Source: Chryseobacterium sp. G0162
Lineage (GTDB): Bacteria > Bacteroidota > Bacteroidia > Flavobacteriales > Weeksellaceae
DNA length: 64,000 nucleotides
Reading direction: 5' to 3'
NCBI RefSeq assembly: GCF_003815715.1
Contig: NZ_CP033922.1
Coordinates: 3,458,001 to 3,522,000, forward strand
Shown: one piece after another, positions 9,520 to 17,448 of the stretch
Layout: each line of letters begins with the position of its first letter
How positions within the stretch are numbered: position 1 is the first letter of the stretch
Program-made: the position numbers and the translations under genes
Notes under the pieces: model-generated
What the model was told of the DNA's origin: nothing
The model's database searches: none
Seen by the model: only the letters and a program-made list of their open reading frames with translations

Positions 9520-9966
9520 ATGATACGTATTACAAAAATTTTTACATTCGAAACAGCTCACGTACTGTACAACTATGATGGGAAATGTAAAAATATGCAT
9601 GGACATTCCTATAAGCTGTTTGTAACAGTGAAAGGAAAGCCGATTAATGATATTGATAACCCTAAAAACGGGATGGTAGTTGATTTCGGAGATATCAAAA
9701 GTATCGTAAAATCTGAGATCGTAGACGTTTGGGATCATGCAGTGCTTTTAAATGCCCTGTCTCCTCATAAAGAATTGGGTGAGGATCTTGAACAGAAAGG
9801 GCATAAGGTAATCTATTGCAGCTTTCAGCCCACCTGTGAAAATATGCTGTATGCCATTGCAGCCAAAATAAAATCAAGACTTCCGGAAGGAATTTCTTTG
9901 GCTTATCTTAAACTTCACGAGACAGAAAACTCTTATGGAGAATGGTTTGCAGAAGACAATCAATAA
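9520..9966 (+). CDS. queD: 6-carboxy-tetrahydropterin synthase (QueD/PTPS family)
   Basis: Converts dihydroneopterin triphosphate to 6-carboxytetrahydropterin in queuosine synthesis. The zinc site is visible (His in FETAHVLYN; CKNMHGHSY with Cys and two His), and the C-terminal catalytic region reads LKLHETENSY. The 148-aa length is typical. The lpxH gene begins 24 nt downstream, so the two may share a transcript. Confidence 0.9.
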   Translation: MIRITKIFTFETAHVLYNYDGKCKNMHGHSYKLFVTVKGKPINDIDNPKNGMVVDFGDIKSIVKSEIVDVWDHAVLLNALSPHKELGEDLEQKGHKVIYCSFQPTCENMLYAIAAKIKSRLPEGISLAYLKLHETENSYGEWFAEDNQ

Positions 9967-9990
9967 TTATTATCTCATAAAGCTCAGAAG

Positions 9991-10761
9991 GTGTTAAAAA
10001 CAACAATTAATTTAGAACCTGGAAAAAAAGTATATTTTGCTTCAGATCAGCATTTCGGTGCACCTACTCCTAAAGAAAGTAAGGTACGTGAAGAAAAATT
10101 TATACGATGGATGGATCAGATCAAAGAAGATGCTCAGGTTTTATTTTTAATGGGTGATCTTTTTGACTTCTGGCATGAGTGGAAACATGTGGTACCTAAA
10201 GGATATATCCGTGTTCTAGGGAAAATTGCAGAGCTGAAAGACAGAGGAATCCATATTTATTTTTTTGTGGGAAATCATGATCTTTGGATGAAAGATTATC
10301 TCGAAGAGGAAATTGGATGCACGGTTTTTTACCAGAAGCAATATTTTGAAATGGGTGGGAAACAGTTTTTGCTGGCTCATGGAGATGGTCTCGGACCTGG
10401 TGACAAAGGATATAAGAGAATGAAAAAAGTTTTTACCAATCCGGTGGCAAAATGGTTTTTCAAATGGCTTCACCCTGATATCGCTATGAAAGTGGCCTTG
10501 TATCTTTCTCAAAAAAATAAAATGATCTCAGGAGAAGAAGACAAAGCATTCTTAGGAGAAGATAAGGAATTCCTTATCATTTATTCGAAGGAGAAGCTGA
10601 GGACCCAAAAGATTGATTATTTCGTATATGGGCACCGTCACCTTCCTATGGTATTAGATTTAGAACAAAATTCAAAATACATCAATTTGGGAGACTGGAT
10701 TTCCTATTTTACCTATGGCGTTTTTGAAAAAGACTTTGAACTGAATACTTTCGAGAAATAA
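9991..10761 (+). CDS. lpxH: UDP-2,3-diacylglucosamine diphosphatase
   Basis: Calcineurin-type metallophosphatase of lipid A synthesis, cleaving UDP-diacylglucosamine to lipid X and UMP. All metal motifs are present: SDQHFGAP (Asp19, His21), MGDLFDFW, VGNHDLW, AHGDG and YGHRH. Length 256 aa. GTG start at 9991; no ATG lies nearby in frame. It sits directly after queD and ends before a pair of hairpins. Confidence 0.9.
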   Translation: MLKTTINLEPGKKVYFASDQHFGAPTPKESKVREEKFIRWMDQIKEDAQVLFLMGDLFDFWHEWKHVVPKGYIRVLGKIAELKDRGIHIYFFVGNHDLWMKDYLEEEIGCTVFYQKQYFEMGGKQFLLAHGDGLGPGDKGYKRMKKVFTNPVAKWFFKWLHPDIAMKVALYLSQKNKMISGEEDKAFLGEDKEFLIIYSKEKLRTQKIDYFVYGHRHLPMVLDLEQNSKYINLGDWISYFTYGVFEKDFELNTFEK

Positions 10762-10795
10762 AACAAAAAAATTACCCCTAAAAAGAGGTAATTTG

Positions 10796-10824
10796 AGAAT
10801 GAGTGGGGGACTCATTCTGTTTTT
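10796..10824 (+). terminator. Terminator after lpxH
   Basis: AGAATGAGT and ACTCATTCT pair around GGGGG and are followed by GTTTTTAAT. A second hairpin without a U-tract (AAATTACC/GGTAATTT, 10769-10794) precedes it. Confidence 0.75.
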
Positions 10825-10955
10825 AATCCATATTCCAATGAAGTACTTGCAAGAAGTTTACCAAAGTCAGGTTCTCATATTAAAAAAACATTAAATAAAA
10901 ATATTTTATTCCAATAATTGCTTTACACTGAAGTAATAAGACGATTGAAAAAATT

Positions 10956-11948
10956 ATGGAGACGAAAAATATATTCAACATACAGACTGAACAGGATTTC
11001 CTGAATGCATCATTGAAAACATTTCGTTATCAGTATGAAAATGTTGAGATATATAGGAAGTTTGTAGATTTTTTAAACATCAGTCCGGATGAGGTTGATG
11101 ATCTGTCGAAAATTCCCTTTCTTCCGATTGAAATGTTTAAAAACCATCAGATTCTGGATAGAAATGTGACTACAGATTTATTTTTTCAGAGTTCAGGGAC
11201 CACACAGATGAATCTTTCAAAGCATTTCATAGCCAATACGAATTTGTATGAAGAAAGTATTTACAAAAGCTTCGAACAATTCATTGGTAAACCAGAAGAT
11301 TTTATTTTCCTTGGACTACTTCCAAGTTATCTGGAAAGACAGAATTCATCACTGATTTATATGGTGGATTATCTGATGAAAAAATCTGAAAAGCCTGAAA
11401 ACGGGTACTTCCTTTACAATCATTCCGATCTTTTCAATCTTTTAAACCAATTACAGGATAAAAAAGTAATTCTTTTCGGAGTTTCCTTTGCGTTGTTAGA
11501 CTTCTTAGACTACTGTCATTCTGAGCGAAGTGAAGAATCTCTAAAGGTTCTTGAAAACCTAATCGTTATAGAAACCGGTGGGATGAAAGGACGAAAAGAA
11601 GAAATGACAAAAGACGAACTTTTGAAAACTTTACAGGAAGGATTCAAAACAGATAAAATCTACTCAGAGTATTCAATGACAGAGTTGTTGTCTCAGGCTT
11701 ATTCTCTTGGAAATAACGAATACCAGTGCCCTAGTTGGATGCGGATTAAGATCAGAAATGTAGAAGACCCTTTGTCCTATGAAAAAGAAGGAAGAACAGG
11801 TGCAATTAATATCATCGATTTGGCCAATACGCATTCTTGCTCCTTTATTGCTACCCAGGATTTGGGAAAAATAATAGGCGACAAATTTCAGGTGCTGGGA
11901 AGAATAGATCACTCTGATATCAGAGGCTGCAGCTTATTAGTGAGCTAA
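10956..11948 (+). CDS. LuxE-like acyl-protein synthetase
   Basis: 330-aa member of the LuxE/acyl-protein synthetase branch of the adenylate-forming superfamily. The phosphate-binding motif is FFQSSGTTQMNLSKHF, and EYSMTELLSQAY is the downstream conserved motif. Likely activates a fatty or aryl acid for transfer. Oddly, residues encoded at 11514-11540 read CHSERSEES, the translation of a common intergenic repeat, so a mobile repeat seems to have been taken up in frame. No bioluminescence genes are nearby. Confidence 0.82.
   Translation: METKNIFNIQTEQDFLNASLKTFRYQYENVEIYRKFVDFLNISPDEVDDLSKIPFLPIEMFKNHQILDRNVTTDLFFQSSGTTQMNLSKHFIANTNLYEESIYKSFEQFIGKPEDFIFLGLLPSYLERQNSSLIYMVDYLMKKSEKPENGYFLYNHSDLFNLLNQLQDKKVILFGVSFALLDFLDYCHSERSEESLKVLENLIVIETGGMKGRKEEMTKDELLKTLQEGFKTDKIYSEYSMTELLSQAYSLGNNEYQCPSWMRIKIRNVEDPLSYEKEGRTGAINIIDLANTHSCSFIATQDLGKIIGDKFQVLGRIDHSDIRGCSLLVS
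11514..11540 (+). repeat. HSERSEES-type interspersed repeat inside a gene
   Basis: The sequence contains CATTCTGAGCGAAGTGAAGA, a widespread short repeat whose translation CHSERSEES recurs as spurious peptides in databases. Here it lies in frame inside the LuxE-like gene without breaking it. Confidence 0.7.
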
Positions 11949-12036
11949 ATAAAGCCAATTTCGGAATTCATCATGCAGGGTTTTGGATAGAGTTTCATAT
12001 CTCATGTCTTAATATCTCCGATCTAAATATTATAGT

Positions 12037-12582
12037 ATGCTAAAAATAGAAGAGCTTGTTCACGCCTATATTCATACCCACTGCGATTTTGAAAAAGAAC
12101 TCGTACTCACCAACTATTTCCAGGCTGATTGGGAGGCGGATATTCTCATCATAGATGCTGAAGGAATGAGCCATGAAATTGAAATCAAGCTTTCAAAAAG
12201 TGATTTTAAAAATGACTTCAAAAAATCATATATTAATAAAGATTCAGGAGAAAAATTTCTGAAACACGATAAAGTTTCCTGTGGAGATTATGTCTGCAAT
12301 GCTTTCAGTTTTTTATTACCCATGGGAATGGTAGATTCTGATACTATTCCGAAGCATTGCGGTATTATTGAGTTTTATCATAATGCAGATACCTGGGATA
12401 CGGAGTTTTATCTCATCCGTCCACCCAAAAGGCTCCACGAAGATTCTTACTGGAAGTTGAATGATAAAGATCTTTTTATCAGAAAAATGGCATTGAACTT
12501 ACTTCAACGTAAAATGGAAATCAAAGGAAAGCATGAAGAACTCATTTTCAAAAATCCTTTTGATCTTAAAAATAAGAAGTAA
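12037..12582 (+). CDS. Hypothetical protein with PD-(D/E)XK nuclease-like core
   Basis: 181-aa soluble protein. Residues about 28-60 read ADILIIDAEG, then HEIEIKLSKSDFKND. This D...E-x-K pattern between two strands recalls the PD-(D/E)XK nuclease fold (compare MmcB-like proteins). The C-terminal part (WDTEFYLIRPPKRLHEDSYW) continues with RP/PKRL, as seen in related uncharacterised proteins. Function is inferred from the motif only. It lies 88 nt after the LuxE-like gene and may be co-transcribed. Confidence 0.6.
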   Translation: MLKIEELVHAYIHTHCDFEKELVLTNYFQADWEADILIIDAEGMSHEIEIKLSKSDFKNDFKKSYINKDSGEKFLKHDKVSCGDYVCNAFSFLLPMGMVDSDTIPKHCGIIEFYHNADTWDTEFYLIRPPKRLHEDSYWKLNDKDLFIRKMALNLLQRKMEIKGKHEELIFKNPFDLKNKK

Positions 12583-12689
12583 GAAAATATTTTATTCCAA
12601 GATCGAAAGGAATTGATTAGGAGCTGAATATAAACCTAACAGGTTTTGTAATATTTTCATCAGTTGAAAGAAAATATGTATTATTTTTT

Positions 12690-12706
12690 ACCACATAGGG
12701 GCATAG
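12690..12706 (+). repeat. ACCACATAG-type intergenic repeat, copy 1
   Basis: ACCACATAGGGGCATAG, related to ACCACATAGAAACATAG at 63927-63943. It lies in the gene-poor 12583-12833 stretch. Confidence 0.45.
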
Positions 12707-12777
12707 CTAAAGTCCTTTATTAATAATGAAGTCGTTTTTTTACCTCCATAAAATAAAATCAAGCTCTTACATAGCGT

Positions 12778-12807
12778 AAAAAAAATCCCGTCATCAGACA
12801 GGATTTT
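12778..12807 (-). terminator. Terminator for aqpZ
   Basis: On the minus strand AAATCCTGTC and GACGGGATTT pair around TGAT and run into a long T-tract, 26 nt past the aqpZ stop. Confidence 0.85.
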
Positions 12808-12833
12808 ATAGATATTTATAATTCTAAAATTTA

Positions 12834-13553
12834 TTAGTCGGTTACTTCTTCAGTATCTCTCTGAAGTAAGAATTTGTAGATTAATCCACCTACAATTCCA
12901 CCAAGAATTGGAGCTACCCAGAACAGCCAAAGTTGTGACATAGCCAATCCGCCTGTGAAAACTGCTTGTGAAAGAGATCTGGCCGGGTTTACAGAAGTAT
13001 TCGTAATGGGAATAGAGATCAGGTGAATCAAAGTAAGAGCAAGACCAATGGCGATACCAGCAAATTTACCATTAGCCCATTTATCCGTTGCACCCATAAT
13101 AACAATAAGGAAGAAAGCTGTTAGTAAAAATTCCGCAAGGAATGCTGCACCCATGCTGAATGCTTTTCCGTTGTAGACCGCTTCTCCATAGAAATTGGTA
13201 GCAAATGCTCCCGGTTTTGAGAAATCTACAACTCCGGCTCCGTTAAGGATTGTGTATAGACATCCTGCAGCAACAATAGCACCAAGACATTGCGCTACGA
13301 TATAAGGGATAAGGTCTTTTGCAGAAAATCTTCCCCCCGCTAAAAGTCCGAAAGAAACTGCCGGGTTGAAGTGACCGCCTGAAATATGTCCTACAGCATA
13401 TGCCATGGTAAGAACAGTAAGACCGAAGGCAAGAGCAACCCCTAAAAGTCCGATGCCAATATCAGGAACACCGGCTGCAAAAACAGCGCTCCCGCAACCT
13501 CCGAAAACAAGCCAAAATGTGCCGAAAAATTCAGCGAAAAGTTTTTTTATCAT
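12834..13553 (-). CDS. aqpZ: Aquaporin Z
   Basis: Six-helix water channel of the inner membrane, 239 aa. Both NPA boxes are present: [11 protein letters not shown] (63-65) and [11 protein letters not shown] (189-191). The stretch [18 protein letters not shown] is nearly identical to E. coli AqpZ and includes the His and Arg of the water-selective filter. I chose the ATG at 13553 because [20 protein letters not shown] matches the family N-terminus; an upstream ATG adds nine unrelated residues. Single gene. Confidence 0.95.
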   Translation of the reverse strand: MIKKLFAEFFGTFWLVFGGCGSAVFAAGVPDIGIGLLGVALAFGLTVLTMAYAVGHISGGHFNPAVSFGLLAGGRFSAKDLIPYIVAQCLGAIVAAGCLYTILNGAGVVDFSKPGAFATNFYGEAVYNGKAFSMGAAFLAEFLLTAFFLIVIMGATDKWANGKFAGIAIGLALTLIHLISIPITNTSVNPARSLSQAVFTGGLAMSQLWLFWVAPILGGIVGGLIYKFLLQRDTEEVTD

Positions 13554-13770
13554 GTTGTTTATTTTAAAAATGTAACTCAAATGTAGAATTTATATCTTAA
13601 AGTAAAAAGTTAAAACTGAAAAAATATTTCAAAATTAGAGGAACAAAAATTGTAAATTCAACAAATTGGTTTGATGTTTGTTTGGGATTTGTCGGGATAC
13701 GATTATCGTTGTTGCTAAATGAGCTGACATAATTGTTTTATCCTTCGTTAGTAATTTAAAGTGGTGGTTA

Positions 13771-14391
13771 ATGAGAAAGTTTCTTTGCGTGGTTTTTGTA
13801 CCTTTTATGTATAGTTTACATTATTCGCAGGCGGCCAAAAAAATGCTTCCCTGCTATGATCTTACAACTGTTTTGAAGGTTGAACCTACTGCACTTTACA
13901 AACCCCATCTGGATGCCTCCAAAAGTTTTGGAGTACACTTACTGAAGGACTCCAAGACTGTACAGAAATATATCAGCAACGGAAAATTTCATAAAATTAA
14001 GAAGTCCGGAAAAGGATATCAGGTACAAAAACTTGATTACAGTAAAGCTTATATGGTTTCTAAAGGAAAGACTACGCTGGAAAATATAGGTTCCAAATTC
14101 AGTAAGGCAACAAAAGGAGGCACATTCACTGTTTCATCCATTACCCGGACTCTGGAAGATCAATGCAGATTGAGAAGAGTCAATTCTAATGCTTCATTAG
14201 GAATCAGCTCCCACAACTATGGGAATTCCTTTGATATTTCTTATATACGATTTAATAATGTTCTAAAATACAATCCCAAGATGGAGGTAGCTTTGGAGAA
14301 AGTTTTAAAGCACTACGCGGATGCTGGTAGAATTTATTACATCAAAGAAAAACAACAAAGTTGCTATCATATTACAGTGCGTAATTATTAA
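13771..14391 (+). CDS. Secreted protein resembling M15-type D,D-peptidases (DUF5715-like)
   Basis: 206-aa exported protein (hydrophobic N-terminus MRKFLCVVFVPFMYSLHYS). The C-terminal half carries SSHNYGNSFDISYIRF, close to the SxHxxGxAxD zinc motif of VanY/M15 carboxypeptidases, and a final His in YHITVRNY that would complete the metal site. The run ITRTLEDQCRLRRVNSNAS is characteristic of DUF5715 proteins. Probably acts on peptidoglycan peptides in the periplasm; activity is inferred. Confidence 0.65.
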   Translation: MRKFLCVVFVPFMYSLHYSQAAKKMLPCYDLTTVLKVEPTALYKPHLDASKSFGVHLLKDSKTVQKYISNGKFHKIKKSGKGYQVQKLDYSKAYMVSKGKTTLENIGSKFSKATKGGTFTVSSITRTLEDQCRLRRVNSNASLGISSHNYGNSFDISYIRFNNVLKYNPKMEVALEKVLKHYADAGRIYYIKEKQQSCYHITVRNY

Positions 14392-14449
14392 TTAAATTGC
14401 TACTTGCACAGCATGTTTAGTTTATATAATTTTATACAACTAAAAAACC

Positions 14450-15226
14450 ATGCTTATGACAACATTAAACATCGTAGATTATTTGCTTCCTGTAGGAGAT
14501 TGTAAAGCTGCTGCAGACGAATGGGAACTTTGCCGTTGCAATTTTTTCAAAATAAAAGATTTACTTCCTACTAATTATGTCTTTAATATTGCAGATGGCC
14601 CACTCAATTGGATGAAAAGTTATAAAGACTATCCTGAGTTCTGTGCAGCAATGGGAATTTGGAAAGATCAGGTAATCTTGATTTTTTACCCTATGAATGA
14701 GAAGGGAGACAGAATAGATCAAAAAGAATATCCTTTCAGTGTTCTTACTGAGCTTAATGAAGATGTAAAACTCCAGGAAGTTCAGGAATATACTATTGTT
14801 AAAAATGCCATTCTTTCGAAAGGACTTGAAAAAGTAGAGCAAAATTCAGATATGGCTTTCCCTATATCCAATAAACCTATTTTAGATCAGGATATTGCTA
14901 TAGAAGCTATTGAAACCTGGAGAGAATCAGGAATGGATTGGTTTTATAAAGAGCATGAGGAATCTAAAGGATTGGGCATCTTTAAAAGATTTTATGTACC
15001 TACTGCAGATCTATGTCTTTCAGATCCTGGGCTGAGAGAAATTAAGTGTTCTTTCGGGCTTAAGTACAATAAAGTATATGGAAAAATGTTGGTAACTCTT
15101 ATTTTCATTTCTTTCCGCGAAGATCTTCAAAACTCACAACGTGCAGAGACAATTTCCAATATGTATGACTGGGCAAAACCATGTCCACCTATCTGCCGTA
15201 TACCAGGAATGGAAGGTGAATTTTAA
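14450..15226 (+). CDS. Hypothetical cytoplasmic protein, 258 aa
   Basis: I do not recognise this family. It has no signal peptide or membrane span and is rich in Trp, Cys and acidic residues (AADEWELCRCNFFK; GPLNWMKSYKDYPEF; CPPICRIPGM near the end). Five Cys are spread through the protein without a clear zinc motif. It precedes a 7-TM protein by 17 nt and a histidine kinase/response regulator pair after that, so it may be the first gene of a four-gene signalling operon. An alternative ATG lies two codons in. Confidence 0.6.
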   Translation: MLMTTLNIVDYLLPVGDCKAAADEWELCRCNFFKIKDLLPTNYVFNIADGPLNWMKSYKDYPEFCAAMGIWKDQVILIFYPMNEKGDRIDQKEYPFSVLTELNEDVKLQEVQEYTIVKNAILSKGLEKVEQNSDMAFPISNKPILDQDIAIEAIETWRESGMDWFYKEHEESKGLGIFKRFYVPTADLCLSDPGLREIKCSFGLKYNKVYGKMLVTLIFISFREDLQNSQRAETISNMYDWAKPCPPICRIPGMEGEF

Positions 15227-15243
15227 AATAATAAATAAAAGGA

Positions 15244-15867
15244 ATGGCAGATCTTTATAAGACGATTTTATTCCTAAACTACGGATTGCTTCTGGCTGTT
15301 ATAGTGTTGGGAGCTATTAAATACCGCATATTAAATCTTAAGGAAAAGCAATATTTTTATTGTATTGCTTTTCTGTTTTTTATTGAATTACTGAATCTTG
15401 CTCTGCCTTACGTATTCAGGCTTAATGATACCTCATTTCTTTATCCGTTCTACATTGCCGGAGAGTTTTTTTTATTGACAGGCCTGTTTGTCAGAAAGCT
15501 GAATTGGCCTAAATATCTTTTAGGATTGGGAGCTGTAATTGCAGTGAGTTTTATGATCTCAAAATATAGTTTTGACTATCCTGTCAATGCCGATATTGCA
15601 AAGGTGGTTTCCAATATCATTATCATCTGCCTTTCAGGAGTTGCTCTGATTAATGAAATTAAAAAGACATCAGACCAGAATCGTTTTCTATGGGTAGATG
15701 CCAGTATTTTTTTCTATTATTCCGTTTCAGTATTTATTTTTATCATTCAGCATCAGATCGCCAATCTTTCAGAAAATAATTATTATATTCTTTTCAGTGC
15801 CAATAACGTGTTTTCAAGTATTTTATACTGTTCACTTATATACACCTTCATCCGATTAAAGAAGTAA
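15244..15867 (+). CDS. Seven-helix membrane protein upstream of two-component system
   Basis: 207-aa integral membrane protein with about seven hydrophobic helices and no enzymatic motif that I can see. It starts after an AAAAGGA ribosome-binding-like sequence. The spacing of 17 nt to both the upstream hypothetical gene and the following kinase suggests an operon. The kinase has only one short membrane anchor and no sensor domain, so this protein may be the sensory partner. That role is inference from position. Confidence 0.65.
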   Translation: MADLYKTILFLNYGLLLAVIVLGAIKYRILNLKEKQYFYCIAFLFFIELLNLALPYVFRLNDTSFLYPFYIAGEFFLLTGLFVRKLNWPKYLLGLGAVIAVSFMISKYSFDYPVNADIAKVVSNIIIICLSGVALINEIKKTSDQNRFLWVDASIFFYYSVSVFIFIIQHQIANLSENNYYILFSANNVFSSILYCSLIYTFIRLKK

Positions 15868-15884
15868 CCTTAAATATCAACCTT

Positions 15885-16649
15885 TTGATTCTTATAATTG
15901 TTACCATAGCAATTATAGTATCTTTTATTCTGCTTGCCTACAGAACTTTTATAAGCAGGATTATCAAGGAAAAAAATGTACAGCATGAAGCAGAAGTTCT
16001 TCATCAGAAAAAGCTGGCATTGGAAAACATCAAGGCCCAGGAAGAAGAACGTAAAAGAATAGCCGTGATGATTCACGATGATATAGGAAACAGACTCAAT
16101 ATCCTTTCCTTATGGCTTAATAATCTGGATACCAGGGGAGATGATTTGATTAAAAAAAATATTTACAGCCAGATGTCTTCACTGATTGATGCTGCCAGAA
16201 GTATTTCCCATTCATTATATCCTGTTAATCTTGAATCGGTGGGATTGGTTTTATATGTAGAAGAACTCATCGCCAACCTTTCTCACAAAATTAATATATC
16301 CATGCAGGTAATGCCCGGATATGAAAAGAAGGATCTCTTTGTAGAAGTACAGCTGTACCGGATCATTCAGGAGTTTACTACCAATGTCATTAAGCACTCA
16401 ACAGCGACGGATCTTTGGATTTACATTAAAGATTATCCACAAAATATGGCGGTCGTTATTTCAGACAATGGACAAGGATTCGAATATGAAGAAGTGAAAA
16501 AAGGGATGGGAATTAAGAACATCGAATCCAGGATCAAATCGATGAATGCCCTTCATAAATGGAAAAAATCTTTTTTAAATAAAGGAAGTCGTTTAATCAT
16601 TAAAATTCCGAAACATCATGAGTTCCCAAATCAAAATAGCACTGATTGA
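15885..16649 (+). CDS. Sensor histidine kinase, NarX/DesK type
   Basis: 254 aa. One N-terminal membrane helix (LIIVTIAIIVSFILLAY), a coiled-coil linker, then the HisKA_3 phosphoacceptor region RIAVMIHDDIGNRLN with His64, and a HATPase domain with the N-box (QEFTTNVIKHS) and G1 box (ISDNGQGF). No periplasmic or PAS sensor domain is present. The start is a TTG, as no ATG exists before the H-box; the frame is open upstream, so a different rare start is possible. It overlaps the response regulator by 32 nt, which indicates a cognate pair. Confidence 0.85.
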   Translation: MILIIVTIAIIVSFILLAYRTFISRIIKEKNVQHEAEVLHQKKLALENIKAQEEERKRIAVMIHDDIGNRLNILSLWLNNLDTRGDDLIKKNIYSQMSSLIDAARSISHSLYPVNLESVGLVLYVEELIANLSHKINISMQVMPGYEKKDLFVEVQLYRIIQEFTTNVIKHSTATDLWIYIKDYPQNMAVVISDNGQGFEYEEVKKGMGIKNIESRIKSMNALHKWKKSFLNKGSRLIIKIPKHHEFPNQNSTD

Positions 16650-17295
16650 TGATGAACAGCTAATCCTTGAAGGGGTAAAAATGCTGCTGTCCAATGAAAA
16701 AAATATATCTGTATGTCTCACTGCAGATAACGGACCTGATTTTATAGAATATCTGGAAAAACTTTCAGAAAAAGAATTTCCAGATATAGCATTGGTAGAT
16801 ATTCAGATGAAGCCGATGAATGGTTTTGAGCTGGTAGAAATTCTCAAAGAAAAATATCCGGATCTTAAAATCATTATTCTTTCTTCCCACTACAAAACAT
16901 CCGTTTTAGGATATATGGTTAAGTTGGGCGTCTCAGCTTTCCTTCCTAAAAACTCAGATAAGAAAACCTTTATTGATGCCATTACGATGGTTGATAAAAA
17001 TGGAGTTTACTTTACGGCTGAAGATCATCAGATGTTGTTTACCTATATGAACAGTTCAGCCAAGAAAAATTCACTCTTTGAAACTGAAGATGAGTTGTCT
17101 GAAAGAGAAAAAGATGTTGTAAAATTGATCTGCCAGGAATTTACAAACAATGAAATTGGTGAGAAACTTTTTATCAGCCCCAGGACCGTTGAAAGTCACA
17201 GACAACGTATTCTTGAAAAAATAGGTGCCAAAAATACTGTGGGAATAGTCATTTATGCTATTGTAAACAATATTTACTCACTCGAAAAAATTTGA
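16618..17295 (+). CDS. NarL/FixJ-type response regulator
   Basis: 225 aa. Receiver domain with the acidic pair (ALIDDEQ), phospho-acceptor Asp61 (ALVDIQMKPMNG) and the switch Lys (FLPKNSDKK), followed by a LuxR HTH (LSEREKDVVKLICQEFTNNE, then FISPRTVESHRQRILEKIGA). Cognate to the overlapping kinase. The downstream Tle1-like gene beyond a terminator is a possible target but there is no direct evidence. Confidence 0.92.
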   Translation: MSSQIKIALIDDEQLILEGVKMLLSNEKNISVCLTADNGPDFIEYLEKLSEKEFPDIALVDIQMKPMNGFELVEILKEKYPDLKIIILSSHYKTSVLGYMVKLGVSAFLPKNSDKKTFIDAITMVDKNGVYFTAEDHQMLFTYMNSSAKKNSLFETEDELSEREKDVVKLICQEFTNNEIGEKLFISPRTVESHRQRILEKIGAKNTVGIVIYAIVNNIYSLEKI

Positions 17296-17299
17296 TTGG

Positions 17300-17326
17300 A
17301 TTCCGTAGAAATACGGAATTTTTTAT
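17300..17326 (+). terminator. Terminator after response regulator
   Basis: ATTCCGTA and TACGGAAT pair around GAAA, followed by TTTTTATTT. Confidence 0.9.
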
Positions 17327-17448
17327 TTGGTACTTTTCACTCTAGTCAAACTGCTCTTTCTTCCGTTATTTTGGAATGTCTCTTTGAGGGATTTTAAATA
17401 AAAACATAAATGTACAGAGAAGATCTGTCATAAAAAATTAACAACAGA

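Noticed and set aside
10956..11948. Bioluminescence (lux) locus
   Set aside because: Only a LuxE-like gene is present; no luxA, luxB, luxC or luxD lies near it.
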